DNA of 64,000 nucleotides from Corynebacterium frankenforstense (GTDB taxonomy: Bacteria; Actinomycetota; Actinomycetes; Mycobacteriales; Mycobacteriaceae). Position 1 is the stretch's first letter. Every line of letters begins with the position of its first letter. A program made the translations under genes and the position numbers. Under the pieces are notes generated by a model. The model did no database searches. It was not told the origin of the DNA and worked only from the letters and a program-made list of their open reading frames with translations. The stretch spans positions 62,001 to 126,000 of the forward strand of contig NZ_JASODI010000004.1 of assembly GCF_030211955.1 (NCBI RefSeq), given 5' to 3'. Below are positions 62,745 through 64,000 of the stretch, in pieces.

Positions 62745-64000
62745 TTAACGACACCCCGCGCCCAAGACGTCGGCGCGCACCCGCCCCGTGTCCGTGTGGA
62801 GCCCGAAGCGGTGCGTGGTCACCGAGACGGCCTGCTCGAGGAGGTAGGGCAGCAGCTCGCGGCGGCCGTCGGCGAGGACGGGACCGTCGAGGACGACGGC
62901 GCCGTGCTCGGCGGCGGTGGTGCGCAGCAGCTCCGGTACCTCACCCAGGCAGCGCACGCGGGCGGAGTCCTGGGAGGCCACCGCGCCCGCGACACGCTCG
63001 ACCTGCGAGTCGTCGGCGAATACGACCGGGGCCTGCGTACGTGCCGCGGCGAGGCGCTGGCGGATGACGTCGCGGCGGGCTGCACCGGCGCCGACGTGGA
63101 CGAGCACCGGCTCAAGCACCGGACGGTAGCGGAAGACGTTGGCCTCGCCGGCCAGGGCGGCCGGGTCGTGCGCGCGGCCGAACTCGGAGCGCCAGGCCAG
63201 CTCGTCGAGCTCCGCGGCGCGCCACAGCCAGTTCAGGTCGGCCTCCGTCAGTTCGTCGCCGACCAGGTCGGCGGCGCGGCGCAGCTCCGCGGCGACGGCC
63301 GGCTGCAGGTCGACCTCGTGGACGGGCAGCTCGCCGGCCGGGTCGGTCCAGTCGCCGAGCTGGGCGACGTAGTTCGGGCCGCCGGCCTTGGCGCCGGGGC
63401 CGACCGAGGAGTTCTTCCAGCCGCCGAAGGGCTGGCGCTCGACGATCGCGCCGGTGATGCCGCGGTTGACGTAGGCGTTGCCCACCTCGACGCGCTCCAT
63501 CCAGTGCGCGACCTCGTCGTCGTCGAGGGAGTGGATGCCGCCGGTGAGCCCGAAGCCGGTCGCGTTCTGCCAGTCGATGGCCTCGTCGAGGTCCTTCGCC
63601 CGCATGATGCCGAGGACCGGGCCGAAGCACTCGTGGGTGTGGAACCAGGAACCGGGACGCACGTTGTCGCGGATGCCGGGGCGCCAGAACAGTCCCTCCT
63701 CGTCGAGCTGCTCCGGCTCGACGAGCCAGCGCTCGCCCTCCTCGAGCCGGGTCAGACCGCGCTCGAGTTTCTCGCCGGGCGCCTCGATCAGCCCGTTCAT
63801 CGTGGTCGCCGGGTCGGTGCCCGGCCCCACGACGAGGGTCTCGGTGGCGTCGACGAGCTGGCCGATCAGGCGCTCCGAGGGCCCGTCCGAGCCGACGACG
63901 ATGGCCAGGGAGGCCGCGGAGCACTTCTGCCCGGAGTGGCCGAAGGCCGAGTGCACGAGGTCGTCGACGGCGAGGTCCGGGTCGGCGAACGGTGTGATGA
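62745..64000 (-). CDS. putA: PutA, proline/pyrroline-5-carboxylate dehydrogenase, C-terminal part
   Basis: The frame runs off the right edge, so this is the last ~418 residues. The aldehyde-dehydrogenase catalytic cysteine motif SAFGHSGQKCSAAS is near the start, then SWFHTHECFGPVLGIMRA and VERQPFGGWKNSSVGPG. After it comes a ~190-residue C-terminal region typical of bifunctional PutA rather than of stand-alone P5C dehydrogenase. It converts P5C to glutamate in proline degradation. The proline dehydrogenase part lies outside the window. Confidence 0.85.
   Translation of the reverse strand, partial: ITPFADPDLAVDDLVHSAFGHSGQKCSAASLAIVVGSDGPSERLIGQLVDATETLVVGPGTDPATTMNGLIEAPGEKLERGLTRLEEGERWLVEPEQLDEEGLFWRPGIRDNVRPGSWFHTHECFGPVLGIMRAKDLDEAIDWQNATGFGLTGGIHSLDDDEVAHWMERVEVGNAYVNRGITGAIVERQPFGGWKNSSVGPGAKAGGPNYVAQLGDWTDPAGELPVHEVDLQPAVAAELRRAADLVGDELTEADLNWLWRAAELDELAWRSEFGRAHDPAALAGEANVFRYRPVLEPVLVHVGAGAARRDVIRQRLAAARTQAPVVFADDSQVERVAGAVASQDSARVRCLGEVPELLRTTAAEHGAVVLDGPVLADGRRELLPYLLEQAVSVTTHRFGLHTDTGRVRADVLGAGCR

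Overview
The window is a GC-rich chromosomal segment of a corynolic-acid-bearing actinobacterium, almost certainly a Corynebacterium. The grounds are the pks13-accD4 pair for corynomycolate synthesis, an MmpL-family lipid exporter, AftD (arabinogalactan/LAM), the TMM-transport genes mtrP, pgfA-like and tmaT, GTP-dependent PckG, and a complete cysIXHDNYZ assimilatory sulfate cluster beside a ferredoxin-NADP reductase remnant. As far as I remember C. glutamicum, the overall gene order follows it, with a few insertions. I could not run any database search; family calls come from reading motifs.

Layout. 0-9 kb: 3' end of pks13, accD4, a 28-codon porin-like gene, then a leftward run (DUF3054, LPG-synthase-like membrane protein, MmpL, NYN protein, trmB). 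9-12.8 kb: two coupled unknown genes and pckG. 12.9-19.2 kb: an insertion relative to the usual pck-mtrP neighbourhood. It holds a UvrA-like ABC ATPase, three small genes of lower GC (one encoding a tendamistat-fold secreted protein), an IS481-type element with terminal repeats and a 6-bp target duplication, a YwiC-like gene and a small membrane protein. 19.3-34.4 kb: envelope locus (mtrP, GT4 glycosyltransferase, a 5'-nucleotidase, two membrane proteins, tmaT, aftD, DUF2613, universal stress protein, lpqI, VanW). 34.6-43 kb: J-domain-like PQ-rich membrane protein, tRNA-Gly(CCC), dcd, UDP-glucose dehydrogenase, DUF1992, GDPD lipoprotein, alaT, DUF1707. 43.2-46.2 kb: large FAD/Fe-S dehydrogenase. 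46.2-53.6 kb: internally deleted fpr2 divergent from cysIXHDNYZ, with a visible McbR-type operator. 53.7-64 kb: ArsR, Hsp20, a GntR-controlled four-carbon sugar-acid operon (kinase, dehydrogenase, GntP permease), PfpI, a nucleosidase, a repeat-bearing gap, an AI-2E transporter and the 3' end of putA.

How the genes work together. Pks13/AccD4 make the corynomycolate precursor. MtrP, the PgfA-like protein, TmaT and MmpL proteins move acetylated trehalose monocorynomycolate outward. AftD and the glycosyltransferases build the arabinan/mannan layer to which mycolates attach, and the porin-like peptide would sit in the resulting mycomembrane. The cys cluster takes sulfate (CysZ) through APS (CysDN), sulfite (CysH) and sulfide (CysI/X), with CysY likely making sirohaem. 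The 54.7-59.2 kb operon appears to be repressed by its own GntR through a shared CTCTGAGGTC operator.
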